64,000 bases of DNA from Typhlomys cinereus (GCA_023101885.1 JALPQD010000016.1:6780396-6844395); one strand, 5' to 3'; positions 10,940 through 23,972 are shown, counted from the stretch's first letter. Made by a program: numbers and translations. Notes: generated by a model not told the origin, from the sequence alone.

Positions 10940-11149
10940 TCAATTTGAATTTAAAGGTTGGTTGGGATCCTTTTGCATCACCAAGGTGGTAGACAAGTCC
11001 TTTGTAAGGGGAGGAGCCAGCATAAATGTGATGTGACCAGTCTCAGTAGTAAGAACAGTCTCTTGAGTAACCAATAGGACTTGGAAGGGCCCCTCCCAGG
11101 CAGATTGCAGTTTATCTTTTCTCCAGGATTTGATGAGGATGGAAGTCAT
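10940..11149 (-). pseudogene. Retroviral pol remnant (integrase C-terminal-like)
   Basis: A 69-residue open frame carries a W-x-GP-x-x-VLL pattern typical of the C-terminal domain of gammaretrovirus-like integrases. It is isolated: flanking sequence holds no continuous reading frame, so it is a dead fragment inside the LTR element. Confidence 0.5.
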
Positions 11150-11895
11150 TGAACTCGTGCTAATGTACAGGAATTCAAGCAGTAGTGGCTATGAAGGCAG
11201 CCCAAATACATAGTCCCTGATTAATTAATCTTTAATCTCAAATGTGGAAATGCCTTTAGGTTGGTGGGGACTAGTGGTCAATTAATGCAATTGAACAGGC
11301 TTTACCTGATAGTCGCAAAATATTAGGACAGACACAGAGGAAGGGCAAGGATCCAGGGTATAAATATTGCCCAAGATAAATTGTTATTAGTCTTCAAACC
11401 TCCAACATCCCAACGCTTTCCACAGTCATTGATTTCCAGTCAGTTGGATCAGTCAAGTCAGTCAATGAGGCTCCTTTGTAGAAACTTACCTTCTTAATTC
11501 CCTGTTGGCTAAGCATCACATTTTGTGCTTGCAGGGGCCCATATTATTATATAATGTCCCACATCATAGGAAGGCTCAGTTCTATTCTCTGATGTAGATG
11601 AGGCTGAGTAGCAGGCAGAAGAACAATCTTCAGGAAAGGGGAAGAGCTGGCAGGGCCAGAAAGAAACTTCTGGATCACATTAGTCTACCAGTTATGATGA
11701 TCCAGATCTGTTACATTTTTTCTTTTCCTGTCCTCTGTGTCTGACTTAGCAGTTACATGTGATATGGTAAAAGCATAATACCTAAAATTAAAATAATCTA
11801 AGTGTACTGTCTATCCCAGAGAAGTAAAGATAACAGTGGAGAAAAAAATTATAACAGTGGAAAAAATTTGCATATATATACATATATATATATAT

Positions 11896-11982
11896 TTGAC
11901 ATTTTTATGTGGGATCTGGAATCCGAACTCAGGACCTTCTGCTTGTGAGGCAGTCTTAACCCCAGAGCCATCTCCACAGCCC
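11896..11982 (-). repeat. Truncated tRNA-derived B2-superfamily SINE
   Basis: The plus strand shows TTTATGTGGGATCTGGAATC, CGAACTCAGGACCTTCTGCT and AGAGCCATCTCCACAGCCC, the reverse of the family's head. It is inserted into the LTR element interior. Confidence 0.75.
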
Positions 11983-14900
11983 ATTTCTACAACTTTTATA
12001 TCTCTTTATCTTCAGTTGATGCTTTTTGTTTTATTATCTTTGTTATTTCATGTAAAATTTTAAAAATATACTTTTATCAGATTATATTATAAATATGAAA
12101 TTTAACTTTAGAAATCTTGTTTAAGTCCTATAAAGCAGGAGAAATGAAGGCTAGCTCATTATCTGTTTTATTTTAGTGAGGTGGCCCAGTGTAAGTTGTT
12201 TTATGCAATGTGCAATGTGCAATGACTTGTTTTGTTGGTTACTCAATATGGGCCAAAGGAAGCAGTGTATTTAGAAATGTATCTATAGAAACATGTATGA
12301 ATTGAAAATGGCCAAAAGCTAGAATATGTGTTACATACATTTGTTAACGATGATTAGGTCTTTGGTCACATGGATTGATGTCCCTTGTAGGGGAGGGCTG
12401 AAAAAGGATGAAGCAAGTATAGGTTTTAATAATTTGGTGGGCTCATTGTTTAGAAATAGAAAATTATTGCTATATATAAATGACACAAGGAATGACTTTT
12501 TATAGTCTTTTATAATACACATGTAGCATTAGACGCTAATAAGGAGCCAAGGCATTTGTACCAGTATTGCCCCCTGATAGAGGTCCAGGCAGGCATGAAT
12601 GAGAACAAATATGAAATATGATATATATATATATAAAACACATGTTTGTAAAAAATTTTTATATACTGAGGAAAAGATGAAATAGTTACTCATAAGAAGT
12701 CTTACCTATGTGAGCCATTTTGAATTTTAAGGCTTCCACTGTATATAGGCTGTCAAAATATAAATGAAGTGGAATTTGTGAAAAATCAGTAAGGCAAGGT
12801 ATGCAGCCTTTAAGTGAGCTCTCTGAATTGAAGTATAAGTTGTTAAAAGGTTGTTTTTGTCTTTACTAAAAAATATGGAGCCATACCTAAGCTAGAATCA
12901 TCTGCAAAACATGAATATGAACAATTTTGGGGAAAATTAATTGATGCCTTGAAATAAATTGTAATACAGGTGAAGAAGGCAATTCAGGATCTGTTTTACT
13001 AGGGAAACAAGCAAAGACACATTCACAACACTCAGAGGCTGCCCAGAGCCAGTGTTGTAGTTGTAAGCTTTAAGATAGTATAATAATATCTGGCTCTTTA
13101 TATTTGCTTCTCTCTCTCCCTACCCAAGGCAATCAATTTTGACACAAGATCATAATATGGATTTAACACCGAAAGTGAGAAATGAGGACGATAAAGATAT
13201 TGTGAAACGTGTACTGATTTTCATAATATACCTGTTGGTCATATGAGAGATTTTAAATTATTTAACATAAAGGAAAGTCAGGCTTACATCAAGTAATATG
13301 ACCCTCCAATAGGTCATATTTTTTGTATATCCTTTTTATTCTAATTGGTTAGCTTTTATGGCTTGCGGGGTACTCTCTTGGAGCTAGCTAGCATCATGTC
13401 TCCTTATAAAATTGTAAATAATATAGATAAATAATTTGTAGTTGATTTTAATGAATGACAGAGCCAATTTATATATCTTGATAATTTTTGAAAATCATGA
13501 AGGGTGTGTAAGTTATTGAATATTTACCTTTTTGGGGTAGATGGTATAATATAATATAATAACCATAATTTTTCCCAAATATTGGAAAGACTCACTCTCT
13601 CAAACCATTTTAGGAGCAATTTATAAGCCCCACATAGAAAATAATTTTCATATCACAATAGATACATGTAACAAATCTTGTTTATGCATGACTAATTAAA
13701 ATGTTTTTATATATAATGAATAATATATGATTTAAAATGTCTTTTAAGAATTGGTTTGATAGGTCAAGCTACAAATTTTGAGCACATGGTAGGACATTTT
13801 TGTTTTATATCTCCATTGAAAATGACTAAAAGTTTAAATTTTACTACTAACAAGTAAGGAAAAACTTACTTAGTTTTTTGATTGAAAAACTTGAGTTAGC
13901 ATGTGACGAATTACAATAGAAGATGGAATGTAAGATGCTACTCCCATTTGAGTGAGACTATCTCTTTTACATAATAATAATTACATTATTGTTTACATTA
14001 TAACATATATCAGGAGTAATATGTCCAGAATGGCCTTTAGTATCTATCCAAATAATACTAGCAGCACTCTTCACATGAGTGAGTGAAGCACCCTGACATC
14101 AGCTATTGTACATTAAATGGGCCATGATTATGGCCAGTGTGTCAGGTAATAACTGTAATATCTCTTTAAGTGTCTAATAGACCTTTATTTAATAGGCTCT
14201 TTATTTAAGCAAAGAGTCATTTAATGTCTGTTTAGTTACCCTTTGAACCCCTAGTATTCTAATTTTTATGTAACATTAGATGAAGGTAAGATACAAACAA
14301 AGCACCTTTAAAAAAATCCCAAGTTAAGCATTAATCATTAGGATTTAATATAGTAGACCTTAGAGATTTTAATTACAAGATATCTTCTCTAAGTTTTATT
14401 TATATATCTAATGTATGTTTTTTGACATTATTAATATTTACTTAGGTGTTATATAAGCCTCATTAGTTCACTGAGACATTTTATCATTTATTTAGGCTCA
14501 TAGATTAGTTTATTTTGTGTTCATCTTGACAAAATATAGCCATCCTATTTTTTAGAACCAATGCCTTACTATAGAGAATTTATTATTATTACTATTATTA
14601 TTATATAAAAATATCTTAGAAAATAAAATCAGAGCATAAACATGCAGCTTGTTTCCAACTGATTGATTCTTTTAGTTGGTTTTATTTCATAGGGGTATGC
14701 TGTGGAAAAATATTTATAATTAATTAGTAAGTATTATTAAATTAATAGTAAATTAGGAACAAAAGATCATAGCATAATGAGATTTTAGACAGATTGTCAA
14801 ATTAAGCAAAAAACTGTAGACATTAAATGCAAATTAATAATTAGGAAAAACGATATTATTCGAAGCAGAGGCTAGTATCAGCTGCTTTGTAAAGCAGAAT

Positions 14901-15599
14901 TTAAATCTGAGGAATTTGAAGTGAAATAGTTTGTAATTATTACTAACAACTGGTGAATACCTGTGACTAAACAAATGAAAATTAGAATTATTTTAGAAAT
15001 TAGAATATCTAATTCTAATAGAAATTTAGAAAATTAGAATATATTTTAGAAACTTGACATAATTATGTAAAGAAAATTTATTATTAATAAACTATATGAG
15101 TTTATTATATTATATTATACTATATTATTTATGAATTTTAAAATGTCCCTATAAATTTTTGAATAAAATTGTCTTTGGGGTTAGAGTTAAAAAGAACTCT
15201 TAATATCACCATTTATCCCATAAATAAATATTTTATCCTGTAAATAAAAGGTTGAAAAGTTAGTGTGTACTCCAGTGAGAACTGAAAGAAACCTTGTGAA
15301 TTGATAAGGCGCAGAACATAAAACCATTGTTGAAATAGTCATGAAGAAATAATTCCAATAAATAGCTAAAATCAAACACAGTGTTTGGTCCAGTTAGCAA
15401 CTAATACCAATTATAAAGTATATACAATGATATATAGTTAACATATAATTACTCAAATTATTAATTATATACCATATAATTGATACGCAGTTATTATAAC
15501 CATTAATCATATAGTAATCCTGTAAAAAATAGTTGTTAGAATTTTTAAAATAGCCTTTTTAAATCCCTTATATTTACATAGAAATATATTTAATATATA

Positions 15600-15776
15600 T
15601 GTAAGTTTATAAAATGCTCATCTTATTCTGTCTTAATAAATTTCAATAAAAATCATCTCAGAGGATGATACTCACAGACTAAGGCAATCAGAAACCCAGA
15701 CGAAGAGGGATTAATTCACCAGAGAGAAGATAAATAAGATCAGGGAACTGGACCGATTGGGTGTGGGGGGGGATCA
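15600..15776 (-). repeat. Terminal repeat, 5' LTR in minus orientation
   Basis: It is about 177 bp and is the partner of 10072-10242. Substitutions and small indels between the copies indicate an old insertion. Confidence 0.65.
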
Positions 15777-16496
15777 ATTCCCATTCATTCCTTCAGAAAA
15801 TCTCACCTCTACTTTCATGTCAGATATACATGTATATGATGTGTCTTTATAAAACCTGGATCCACAAGCCAGAGAAAACATGCAGTATTTGTCTTTCTGA
15901 GTTTTGCTTAACACAAGGTTCTCCAGTTGCACTGTTTTGCTATTCTTTATGCTGATCACTTTCCACTGTGTCGGTGTATCACACCTTCCTTATCTATTTC
16001 TCTGTTGGATGAATGATACTAGGCTGGTTCCATATCTTGGCTACTATAAATAGTGCTGCAATGAACACAGATATACAAATGTCTCAGTGGGGTGACATGT
16101 TGATTCCAAGATCTTTAGATATACTAACTAAGGATTGGTGTGGCTGAGACGTATGATAATTCTATTTTCAGTTTTTGTGGGTCTCCTCCGTACTGATTTC
16201 CAGTGTGGCTAGACTGACATGCACTTACACCAGCAGTGTGTACGGAGTCCCTTTTCCTGGAATCTTTGCGGGTCTTTGTCGTTTTCTTAATGATAGTCAT
16301 ATTGACTAGGGTGAGATGGAATTCATTGTTATTTCAATTTACATTTCCCTGGTAGCTAAGGATGCTAAACATGTTTTCATGTATTCATTAGTCATTTGTA
16401 CTTTATCTTCTGAGAACTGGTTATTCATTTCTTCAGTTTACTTATCAATTGGGTTATTTGGGTTCTGGGTACTTTCGTTTTTTTGAGTTCCTTTAA

Positions 16497-16797
16497 AAAA
16501 AAAAAACTCACAACTTTATTTTGCCTCTGTGTGTGTGTGTGTGGGTGGGTGTGTGTGTGTGTGTATCAGAGGGCACTGTATGTTCCTGTGAAGGACCAAA
16601 GGGTGACTTAGGGAATCATCCTACATAGCTTCTACCTCCTTCTTGCTTCGCTCTGGGATTTCCCAGGCTCTGCCTACCAAGGACAGAAGTGCAGGCCTCT
16701 GCCGTTTCCACCTGGCCTTTTTACGTGGGAACTGGGATCTGAACTCAGTATCTTCTGCTTATGAGGCAGAGTCTTAACCCCTGAGCCAGCCTCTTTT
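16497..16797 (-). repeat. tRNA-derived B2-superfamily SINE inside the L1
   Basis: The plus strand shows the A/T tail, (GT)n at about 16530-16565, the body (TCGCTCTGGGATTTCCCAGG) and the reversed head (TTATGAGGCAGAGTCTTAAC, then CCCCTGAGCCAGCC). L1 sequence resumes on both sides. Confidence 0.85.
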
Positions 16798-18384
16798 AAG
16801 TTCTTTATAGGCTTAGATATTAATCCTCTGCTGGATGTATGGCTAGCAAAGATTTTCTCCCACTCTGTAGACTGTTTCTTCATGAAGTTGTTTCCTTTGC
16901 TCAGTGGAGGCTTTTTAATCTCGTGCAATCTTCTTTGTCAGTTCTTAGATGAGTCCCTGTGCTTGGGACATTTATCACCGACATCTATATCTTGAAATGT
17001 TTGCCTACATTTTTTCCTTTACAGTGCCAGAGTTTTAGGTCTTACATTAAAGCGTTTGACACATTTTGAATTTTTTTGTGTAAGGTAATCTGTATGGATC
17101 TATTTTCATTCTTCCACATGTGGAAATTCAGTAACATTTATTCAACAGGCTGTTTTTTCTCCAATGTAAGCACTGGTATCCTTATCAAAAATTGCTGGTG
17201 CAGTGTGGGTTTGCTTCTGGGTCCTCTATTCTTTTCTATTGATTTACAGGTCTGCATTTGTGCTAGTAATATGTTAATTCTGCTACTGTAGCTCCAAAAC
17301 ATATCGAAATTAAGTGTGATACCTCCTGTATCGTTCCTTTTGCTCAAGAATGCTTTGTTTATGCAGGGTCTTTTGTGTTTCTATATGAATTTTAGGATTT
17401 TTGTCTAGTTCTTTGAAAAATGTTATTAGAATTTTGATGGAGATTGCATTGAATCAGAGAATCTTTGGTTAATATAGCGATTTTCATAATATTAATTCTA
17501 CCAATCCATAAACCTTTCCTTCTTTCTAGGGTTTTTTTTAAAGTTTTAAAGTTTTTTAAAGTTTTCATTGTAAAAATCTCTCATGTCCTTGTTCAGATTT
17601 GTTCCATTTATATAAGTTATTGTGAATGGGATTATTTTTCTAATTTCTTTCTCAGTGTGTTCATTATTGATATATGGGAAGGATACAGATATTTGTATCT
17701 TGGTGTTGTATCCTGTTGCTTTGCTAAGTATTTATGAGTCCTAAAAGTTTTCTATTACAGTTTATAGATTATTTTATCTACAGGATCTGCAGATAGGGGT
17801 AGTTTGGCTTTCTCTTTTCCTATTTGTATTCCTTTTCTTCTTTCTCTTGTCTTATTGCTTTAGCCAAGACTTCAAGTTAAACATTGAATAAGAATGGAGA
17901 AAACGACCACCCTTTTCTTGCTACTGATTTTAGTAGAAATATTTTTAGTTTTTCCTACATTTAATATAACGCTGGTGATAGATTTATTCTTTGTAACCTT
18001 TGTTATGTAAAAGTAGGATTTTTTTTGTTTCTTCAGAATTTTTATCATGAAGTGATGTTGGACTTTGTCCAAGGATTTTTCCATATCTATTGGTATGACC
18101 AAGTGATACCTTCCCCTCTGTCCATTTATGTGATGTATTGAATTATCTAATCTGCACACATTAAGCCATCACTACATCCTGAAATGACCATGCCGAATGT
18201 TCTTTTTCCTGTGTTGTTGGATTTGACTTGCCAGTTTTTTAATGAGAATTTTTGCACCATGTTTATTATAGAGATTAACCTATAATTTTCTTTGTTGCTA
18301 TTGTTGTGTTTGGGTATCAGGGTAATACTACCTTTGATTTTATCTTTGTATTTTGAAATAGGGTCTAAGTTATTTTGTTCCTTT

Positions 18385-18465
18385 GTTTGTTTTAGTACTG
18401 AGGATTGTCCTAGATCCTTGCTTATGCTAGCGAAGTACTCTACCACTGAGCTATAGCCCCAATTC
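18385..18465 (-). repeat. ID-like SINE in L1
   Basis: The plus strand AGTACTCTACCACTGAGCTA followed by TAGCCCC is the reverse of an ID head. Confidence 0.6.
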
Positions 18466-18478
18466 CATGCATTTTATA

Positions 18479-18491
18479 TGTGTGTGTATGA

Positions 18492-18537
<46 letters not shown>
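18479..18537. repeat. (TG)n microsatellite
   Basis: A TG run with two small interruptions, next to the ID-like SINE. Confidence 0.95.
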
Positions 18538-18539
<2 letters not shown>

Positions 18540-18818
18540 ACTGGATTTGTAAAATGAGTTTGGTAGTGTTCCTTTAGAATTTCTGTTAAGAAATCTGCTA
18601 TTACTCTGATGGCTTTGCCTTTATATGTGACTTGGTAATACTCTTCTGTAGCTTTCAATATTCTTTCTGTGTTCTGTATGCTTAGTGTTTTAAAGAAAGT
18701 ATGATATGGAAAGGTTCTTTTTTGGTCATGTACTTAAGTGTCATCTGGGCCTGGATGACCCCCACTTTTCCTAGATTTTCTGCTATGATTATCTTAAGTA
18801 TATTATCTTTTTAAAATG

Positions 18819-18820
18819 GT

Positions 18821-18901
<81 letters not shown>

Positions 18902-19142
18902 AGAATGCACTTGAGTGTATGTACCTGTGGAGATTCTAGGATGACACTGAGAATCATTCTGAATTGCTCTATTTCCTTATTGCTTCACTCTGGGATTTTC
19001 CAGGCTGCACCTTCCAGGGCTAGAATTACAGGCTGCTACTACCATTTCCACCTGGCATTTTTGTAGGGGATTTGGCTATATGAATTCAGATCTTTCTGCT
19101 TGAGAGGCAAAGACTTTAATCACTGAACCGTCTCCCCAACTC
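18819..19142 (-). repeat. tRNA-derived SINE with (TG)n(AG)n tail
   Basis: A compound TG then AG microsatellite (18819-18897) forms the tail. The body (TTGCTTCACTCTGGGATTTT) and reversed head (ACTGAACCGTCTCCCCAACT) follow. Confidence 0.8.
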
Positions 19143-19145
19143 CCC

Positions 19146-19475
19146 TTTTTAAACTGTTTTTATAAGCATACATTAATTACATATAATAATAAGTTTCATT
19201 ATGATATTTTCATATAGGTATATGACATATTTCAATAATATTCATCCCTGGTTCCTAATCTTGTCCCCCTCCAACTAACCTCTTTCTTCTTCTCAATTAA
19301 CTCTATTTCTAATTTCATGTCTTTTTGTATGTTTGTGATCCAGTGAGTTCCATTAGGGTTGTTTACAGAAGCCTGGGTGAGGGCTTGTCTACAGAAGCAT
19401 GAGAACCTTAGCTAACTGCATAAAATGGAAAGGTGAGGATTCATGATCCCCCTCCACTTCATCACAGAATTTTTT
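19146..19475 (-). mobile_element. L1 3' UTR fragment
   Basis: TAAGTTTCATTATGATATTT, CTTGTCCCCCTCCAACTAAC and GAGTTCCATTAGGGTTGTTT on the plus strand are reversed rodent L1 3' UTR features. Confidence 0.6.
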
Positions 19476-19477
19476 TT

Positions 19478-19556
19478 TGTTGTTGCACTGGTGATTGAAC
19501 CTAAGGTCAATCAGTGGCAGGAAATGTGCCCTCCTGCTGAACTACTAGTCCAGCTT
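19478..19556 (-). repeat. ID-like SINE
   Basis: GCACTGGTGATTGAACCTAA and the end CTGAACTACTAGTCCAGC are a reversed ID unit. Confidence 0.6.
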
Positions 19557-19559
19557 TTA

Positions 19560-20180
19560 CAAAAGGATGTCAGGATGTAGCCTAGGGCAGTAGGGGAGCA
19601 GGAAAGTGGATAGCAATGGCCGGCATAATGCAACATACTGGCAACCCAACAAGGCTCATCCAGAAACAAGTCAACCTAATCTCTCCCCATCCTAAGGCTT
19701 TGGGAACCTCCCAGAAGAGGGGGCAGAGAGATTGTAAAACCATAAAGATGGGAAGGTTCACTGTTGGACAAGACATTCTGTTCAAGGCAGAACTGCTGCA
19801 TTTAGGAACTCACTACAGTGAGACTTGTTCTTACCAGACCTGCATAATGGATGACATACCAATATGCCCCCATAGACCATATAGGAACTCAAAAGAAATA
19901 AGAATATACAGCGGAAACCTTGGGGACCAAAGTTAGATGAGTGAAGGGAAATGCCCCTATCAGTGGTGTGGCCTGAAGAGATGCAACTTGGTACGCCACA
20001 AAAGACCTGAACCCCACAAGAGTAGACAAGCCAGAGGGAACCCTGGGGTCCATAGAAGCAGACCGGTAGGAGTATGGGAGGAAGTGGAATGGGTTGATGA
20101 AGGCATGGGAGGGAGAAGGAATGGAGGGAAACAAGGGTAAGTATTTAATATGCTTGTAAAACTAAAAAAAAATGAAATGT
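19560..20180 (+). mobile_element. Possible L1-type 3' UTR with purine tract and A-rich tail
   Basis: It contains AGAAGAGGGGGCAGAGAGAT followed by TGTAAAACCATAAAG, a G/A-rich end (about 20075-20140) and an A-rich tail at about 20160-20185. This is the layout of rodent L1 3' UTRs. No coding sequence is present. Confidence 0.4.
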
Positions 20181-21359
20181 AAAACAAGATATTTCCATTG
20201 GTCCTTTTTTCTTTTTTTGCTTTTTAAATACAACCATATTTCCTTTAAATAAATGGTTATTTGAATGGGGGGGAGGAAGAAGGATATCAGTAGGCCCAAT
20301 CTTACAGAGATCCTGTGCAAATAATCAGAACTGCTGTGAGTTCAAGAGTCATATCATGCCTAGAGGTCAGCATTCCACATTGCTCCACCCCCTCATGTCC
20401 TCCAGCTCTCCAGCTCTCTCATTGAAGGGATGGATGAGGCCAGCTCCCATACCTGCCAGCCTCAGTGAGTCCCTGTGCCTGCAGGGTCAGTCACAGCTCG
20501 GGCAACTGCTTCTCTGAGGTATTCAGATCTATACCATGGTGTCCTCTGAGATAAAAAAAAAAAAAATTAATCATTAGCTGCCTTGTGTGCCCCAAGTTCT
20601 TAAAGATGGGCTTCAGAATTCTCTTACTGAAATGGATAGGCTAGCAATACATCCCTCAGTGACTCATGGGAAGTTGAGGGATGGAAGAAGGGTAGGGGGG
20701 TTGGCAAGGTCATCTTCAGAGGCAGGGGAAAGGGCCTTGGGTCAGATTGAATCCTGAAATAGGAACGTTGTTCTCCTTTCAGTTCCTCTGTGCTTGATTA
20801 GTCAGAAAGAAGCCTAGGCCAGGTGCTCAGTGTCTGTCACAAGGGGTGTCCAGGTACCCAATCAACTCCACCCCAATCTAGTTCCGTAGCTTCTTTTTTT
20901 ATTGTGTCTGTGGATATCATTTTTGGGGGTATGGTTTATCTTCAGTTCCTGGTGAATGATACAAAAAAAAAAAAAAGAAAATCAAAAGTGAGATGATTTT
21001 TAAAAAATTAAAGGAAGTAATGCTTGGATTGCCATAAAATGGTAAAAAAAATCTAGGAAATTGCACACATCCTTTAAAGGGTGGGACTGTTTAGAGATCT
21101 CATGTTTCTTATTTCTGTCTTGGCTAGAAATTTTCAAATGAGCGAGACTCTGTTTATAAGCAGAAAATAATGAAAATCTGCTGAAATGGTAATTTAGTTT
21201 TAAAGAAAGGTATTTGTGGAAGGCAGCATTATGTTCCAGTTAAAGAAACAGCCCCTGGACTCAGCTCAAGGTTTGTTTTCTATTATTATTTTCTTTCAGT
21301 GCTGAGAATTGAAGAGCCAGATGACATGCCTGTGGATGGCATACTGGGCACGTTTTTAT

Positions 21360-21365
21360 ACAGCA

Positions 21366-21403
<38 letters not shown>

Positions 21404-22131
21404 ATGTGTGTATGATGCATGAGTGCATGTATGTGTGCAATATGTGAATGCATATGTGTATATGTGTGATGGGTATGTGTACCTGTATGTGAGGACAGGC
21501 ATGTGCAATAGCACACATGTGGAGATAGAAGACAGCCTTCAGGTTTTGTTCCTTGCTTTTCTACATTTGTTATTCTTTTTCTATTTTTTTCATTGCGTAT
21601 GCATCAGGGGGTGCATGCATATGTTTATGAATGTTCACACGTGTGTGGAGGCACAATGCATTATCAGGAATCATCACTCTTCTACTTTATTCTTTTGGAG
21701 ACAGAGTCCCTAGCAAAAACTGGGGCTGAGCAATAGGTCTAGTCCGACTAGTTAATTTGCTCTGGGAATTCTCAGTCTCTGCCTTCTAAGTTTGGAACCA
21801 CAGGTGAGCCACCATATCTACCTGGCAATTTACGTGGGGTTTGGGGATTCAAACTCCATTCCTTTTACTTATGAAGCAAGTGCTTTAACCACAAAGCCAA
21901 ATCCTCATGCCCTCCACCTTGTCTGAGACTGGGTCTCTTCACCTCTGCTACATAAGCCTGGCTCCCTGGCCCATGAGCCTCTGGAGATTCTCCGGTCTCC
22001 ACCCCCCATTTCCTGTAGATGCACTGGGACTTCAGTTTCTGACTCCTTTCTGTGGATGTGGAGATCTGAGCGCCAAGTCCACACACCTGTGTGGCAAATG
22101 CTTTGCCCCCTTGGCCATCTCCCCAGCCCAT
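21360..22131 (-). repeat. Cluster of B3-type SINEs, probably one nested in another
   Basis: A GT-rich tail and head-distal part (about 21365-21560) are followed by a complete diverged B3-type unit (about 21590-21905). A second B3 body then starts CCACCTTGTCTGAGACTGGG and ends TTGGCCATCTCCCCAGCCCA at 22130. The order suggests insertion of one copy into another. Confidence 0.5.
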
Positions 22132-22334
22132 GTCTCATTTATTTGAAAATGCATTTGAGGACCCAGCGTGTCCACCCATAATCTGTCACCTTTTCACTCA
22201 TAACTTTATACAGTATAGTGACAACCTTATTTTTGAATATCTGAATTGCTCAAACAGCTGCAAGAATTTCCATAACTCAGTCTCAAGAGCCTGACTTTAG
22301 TCATGTTACCAACAAAGTTGCATAGTCAGGGTGG

Positions 22335-22625
22335 CATATTAACCATAGAAGTGTGTTTCTTACTGTGCGGGAGGCTAAAATCCAAGGCTAGAGTGCCTGT
22401 GATTCCAGGTGGTTCCCTTCTGGGCTACAGACAGCTCACTCTTCAACTCACAGGATGGAAGGAGGACTAGAGGGAGTGCTGAGATCTTTGATGAGGGTAC
22501 CAATCCCCTTCCCTAGGGCTCCACCCTTATGATCTAATCACCTTCTCAAGCTATCATGTTGGGGGGTTGGATTTTAGCGTATGACTTGGGGTGACAGGAA
22601 CATTAGCTTCATGTACTCTAGGTAT
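22335..22625 (-). repeat. MaLR/MLT1-like ancient LTR
   Basis: GTGTTTCTTACTGTGCGGGA, CTCCACCCTTATGATCTAAT and a GTTGGGGGGTTGGATTTTAG-like end match the reverse of old mammalian MaLR LTRs. The family assignment is tentative. Confidence 0.45.
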
Positions 22626-23767
22626 TTGTCTCTTCATCCGGCTTTCTGCCAGGAAGTGTAGTGGTAACAAAGGATGGCCCTCCTTAAGACTTAGCAGTCA
22701 CTGTCCCTGCGCCCAGCAAAGGAGACAAGCTGATTTTCAGGTGATAGGCTTGTGCCTCTGATTTCACTCCTTCTCTTTCACACTCGAGTTTTCTTTGTCC
22801 TCTGCCTAGCCTCCCACACTAGTGCTAGATTCCTCTTCGCCTTATCTTGGGCTCTAAGGTGGGGATTTCCAAACCAGTTTTATTGTTGCTTGTGTATGGC
22901 ACCTGCCTGCAGGAGAGGACTGGCGGAGTCACTGAGCAAGGAGCTTTGTGTCCAAGGTCCAGCAAGTGCCTTCCTTGGAGATGACAGCCTTAGGCTCCCA
23001 TGTAAACATGGCTGCTCTAGTGGCCTTTAGGCCCCAGGGCCTTTGGGCCTTTCAGAGGATAGCAAATACCAGACCCTGTGTTGCCGGAGGAGCAAGATAC
23101 CAGAGACAGAGATGAAAAAGCTAGTGTATCCCCCACCAAGAAGAGAGAGTCACCCTAACACTGCTCAGACTTGTCATCTGGGGACTTCCAGAAGAGCCGT
23201 TGCCTGAACTCTGATCCAAGTAGGCTGCTAGGGGCCCACTGGAATTTCTAAAGGACACCCTGTCCCAGGCGAGTCTAATGTGCAGACAAGTTTAGCAACC
23301 TCTGCTCGGGAGGATCTAGGGAGAAGGTTCCAAGTGAGTGTGGAGCCTCTCTGACCATCAGCCCTGTCCTCTGGGCAGAGGATCCAAGAGGCCAAGACTG
23401 ACCAGAGGAGACCATCTGCTCTGCTAGCCGTGCTGGAGCTGGCAACAGAACACCCTGGTCCTAAAGGTTGGCATGTCTGAAAATCCTAGGGGTCTTTGGT
23501 GGGAAGCCTGAGCCTTGAGTAGGGAGAGGTGGCTCAAAGGTTAGTGATGTGAGCTGGGACCCAAGTTACTGGGTTTTTTAGTGACAGGAAGTCTGGGGCT
23601 GTTTGGATTGGAGCAAGAGCTGAAGGCTGAGGCCTGGAACAGGTGCAGGTCTTCTCTGTAGATGCCCCCTTCCCACTCCCAGGCAAGTCTGTGGGCCCTG
23701 GCTCCAGTTCTGAGGCTAACTGGTGGTCTGAGTGTGCTACGACCCTATGGGTTAACTGCAAGACTTT

Positions 23768-23768
<1 letters not shown>

Positions 23769-23854
<86 letters not shown>
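23769..23854. repeat. (GT)n(GA)n compound microsatellite
   Basis: About 22 GT units pass into about 17 GA units. Confidence 0.95.
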
Positions 23855-23857
<3 letters not shown>

Positions 23858-23879
23858 TAGTACTGTGTAGCTCAGGCGA

Positions 23880-23972
23880 TGTGTGCTTTCCTTCTTTCTC
23901 TCATCCTCACAAATTGAACTCCCAAGACCCCGTGCTTATAAACACTACACCATTGAGCTACATCTCCAGCTC
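23880..23972 (-). repeat. ID-like SINE
   Basis: The reversed ID unit reads AAATTGAACTCCCAAGACCC and CATTGAGCTACATCTCCAGC. Confidence 0.6.

Larger units (their letters stand above)
10072..15776 (-). mobile_element. Degenerate LTR retroelement (old provirus) inserted in an L1
   Basis: Two direct terminal repeats (10072-10242 and 15600-15776) both begin TGTAAGTTTA and end ATCA. The whole unit is TG...CA and is bordered by ATTCCC on both sides (10066-10071 and 15777-15782), a 6-bp target-site duplication. A minus-strand open frame at 10940-11149 contains WEGPFQVLL and resembles the C-terminal end of a retroviral integrase, which sets the orientation. No intact gag, pol or env frame is seen, and about 4 kb of the interior is extremely AT-rich. 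I do not see a clear primer-binding site. It is an old, non-coding relic. Confidence 0.65.
15783..18745 (-). mobile_element. L1 with decayed ORF2, interrupted by SINEs
   Basis: The plus strand reads as reversed L1 ORF2, for example GGTTCCATATCTTGGCTACT and ATAGTGCTGCAATGAACACA. Minus-strand frames at 17872-18159 and 18147-18446 contain reverse-transcriptase-like segments (YHLVIPIDMEKSLDKVQHHF and ITLIPKHNNSNKENYRLISI). They are in different frames and contain stops, so the element is dead. It is the continuation of the L1 3' end at 9918-10071. Confidence 0.8.

Noticed and set aside
19937..20140. Small open frame resembling a basic protein
   Set aside because: It lies in a repeat-like segment with an A-rich tail, its composition follows the purine-rich DNA, and no family was recognised.
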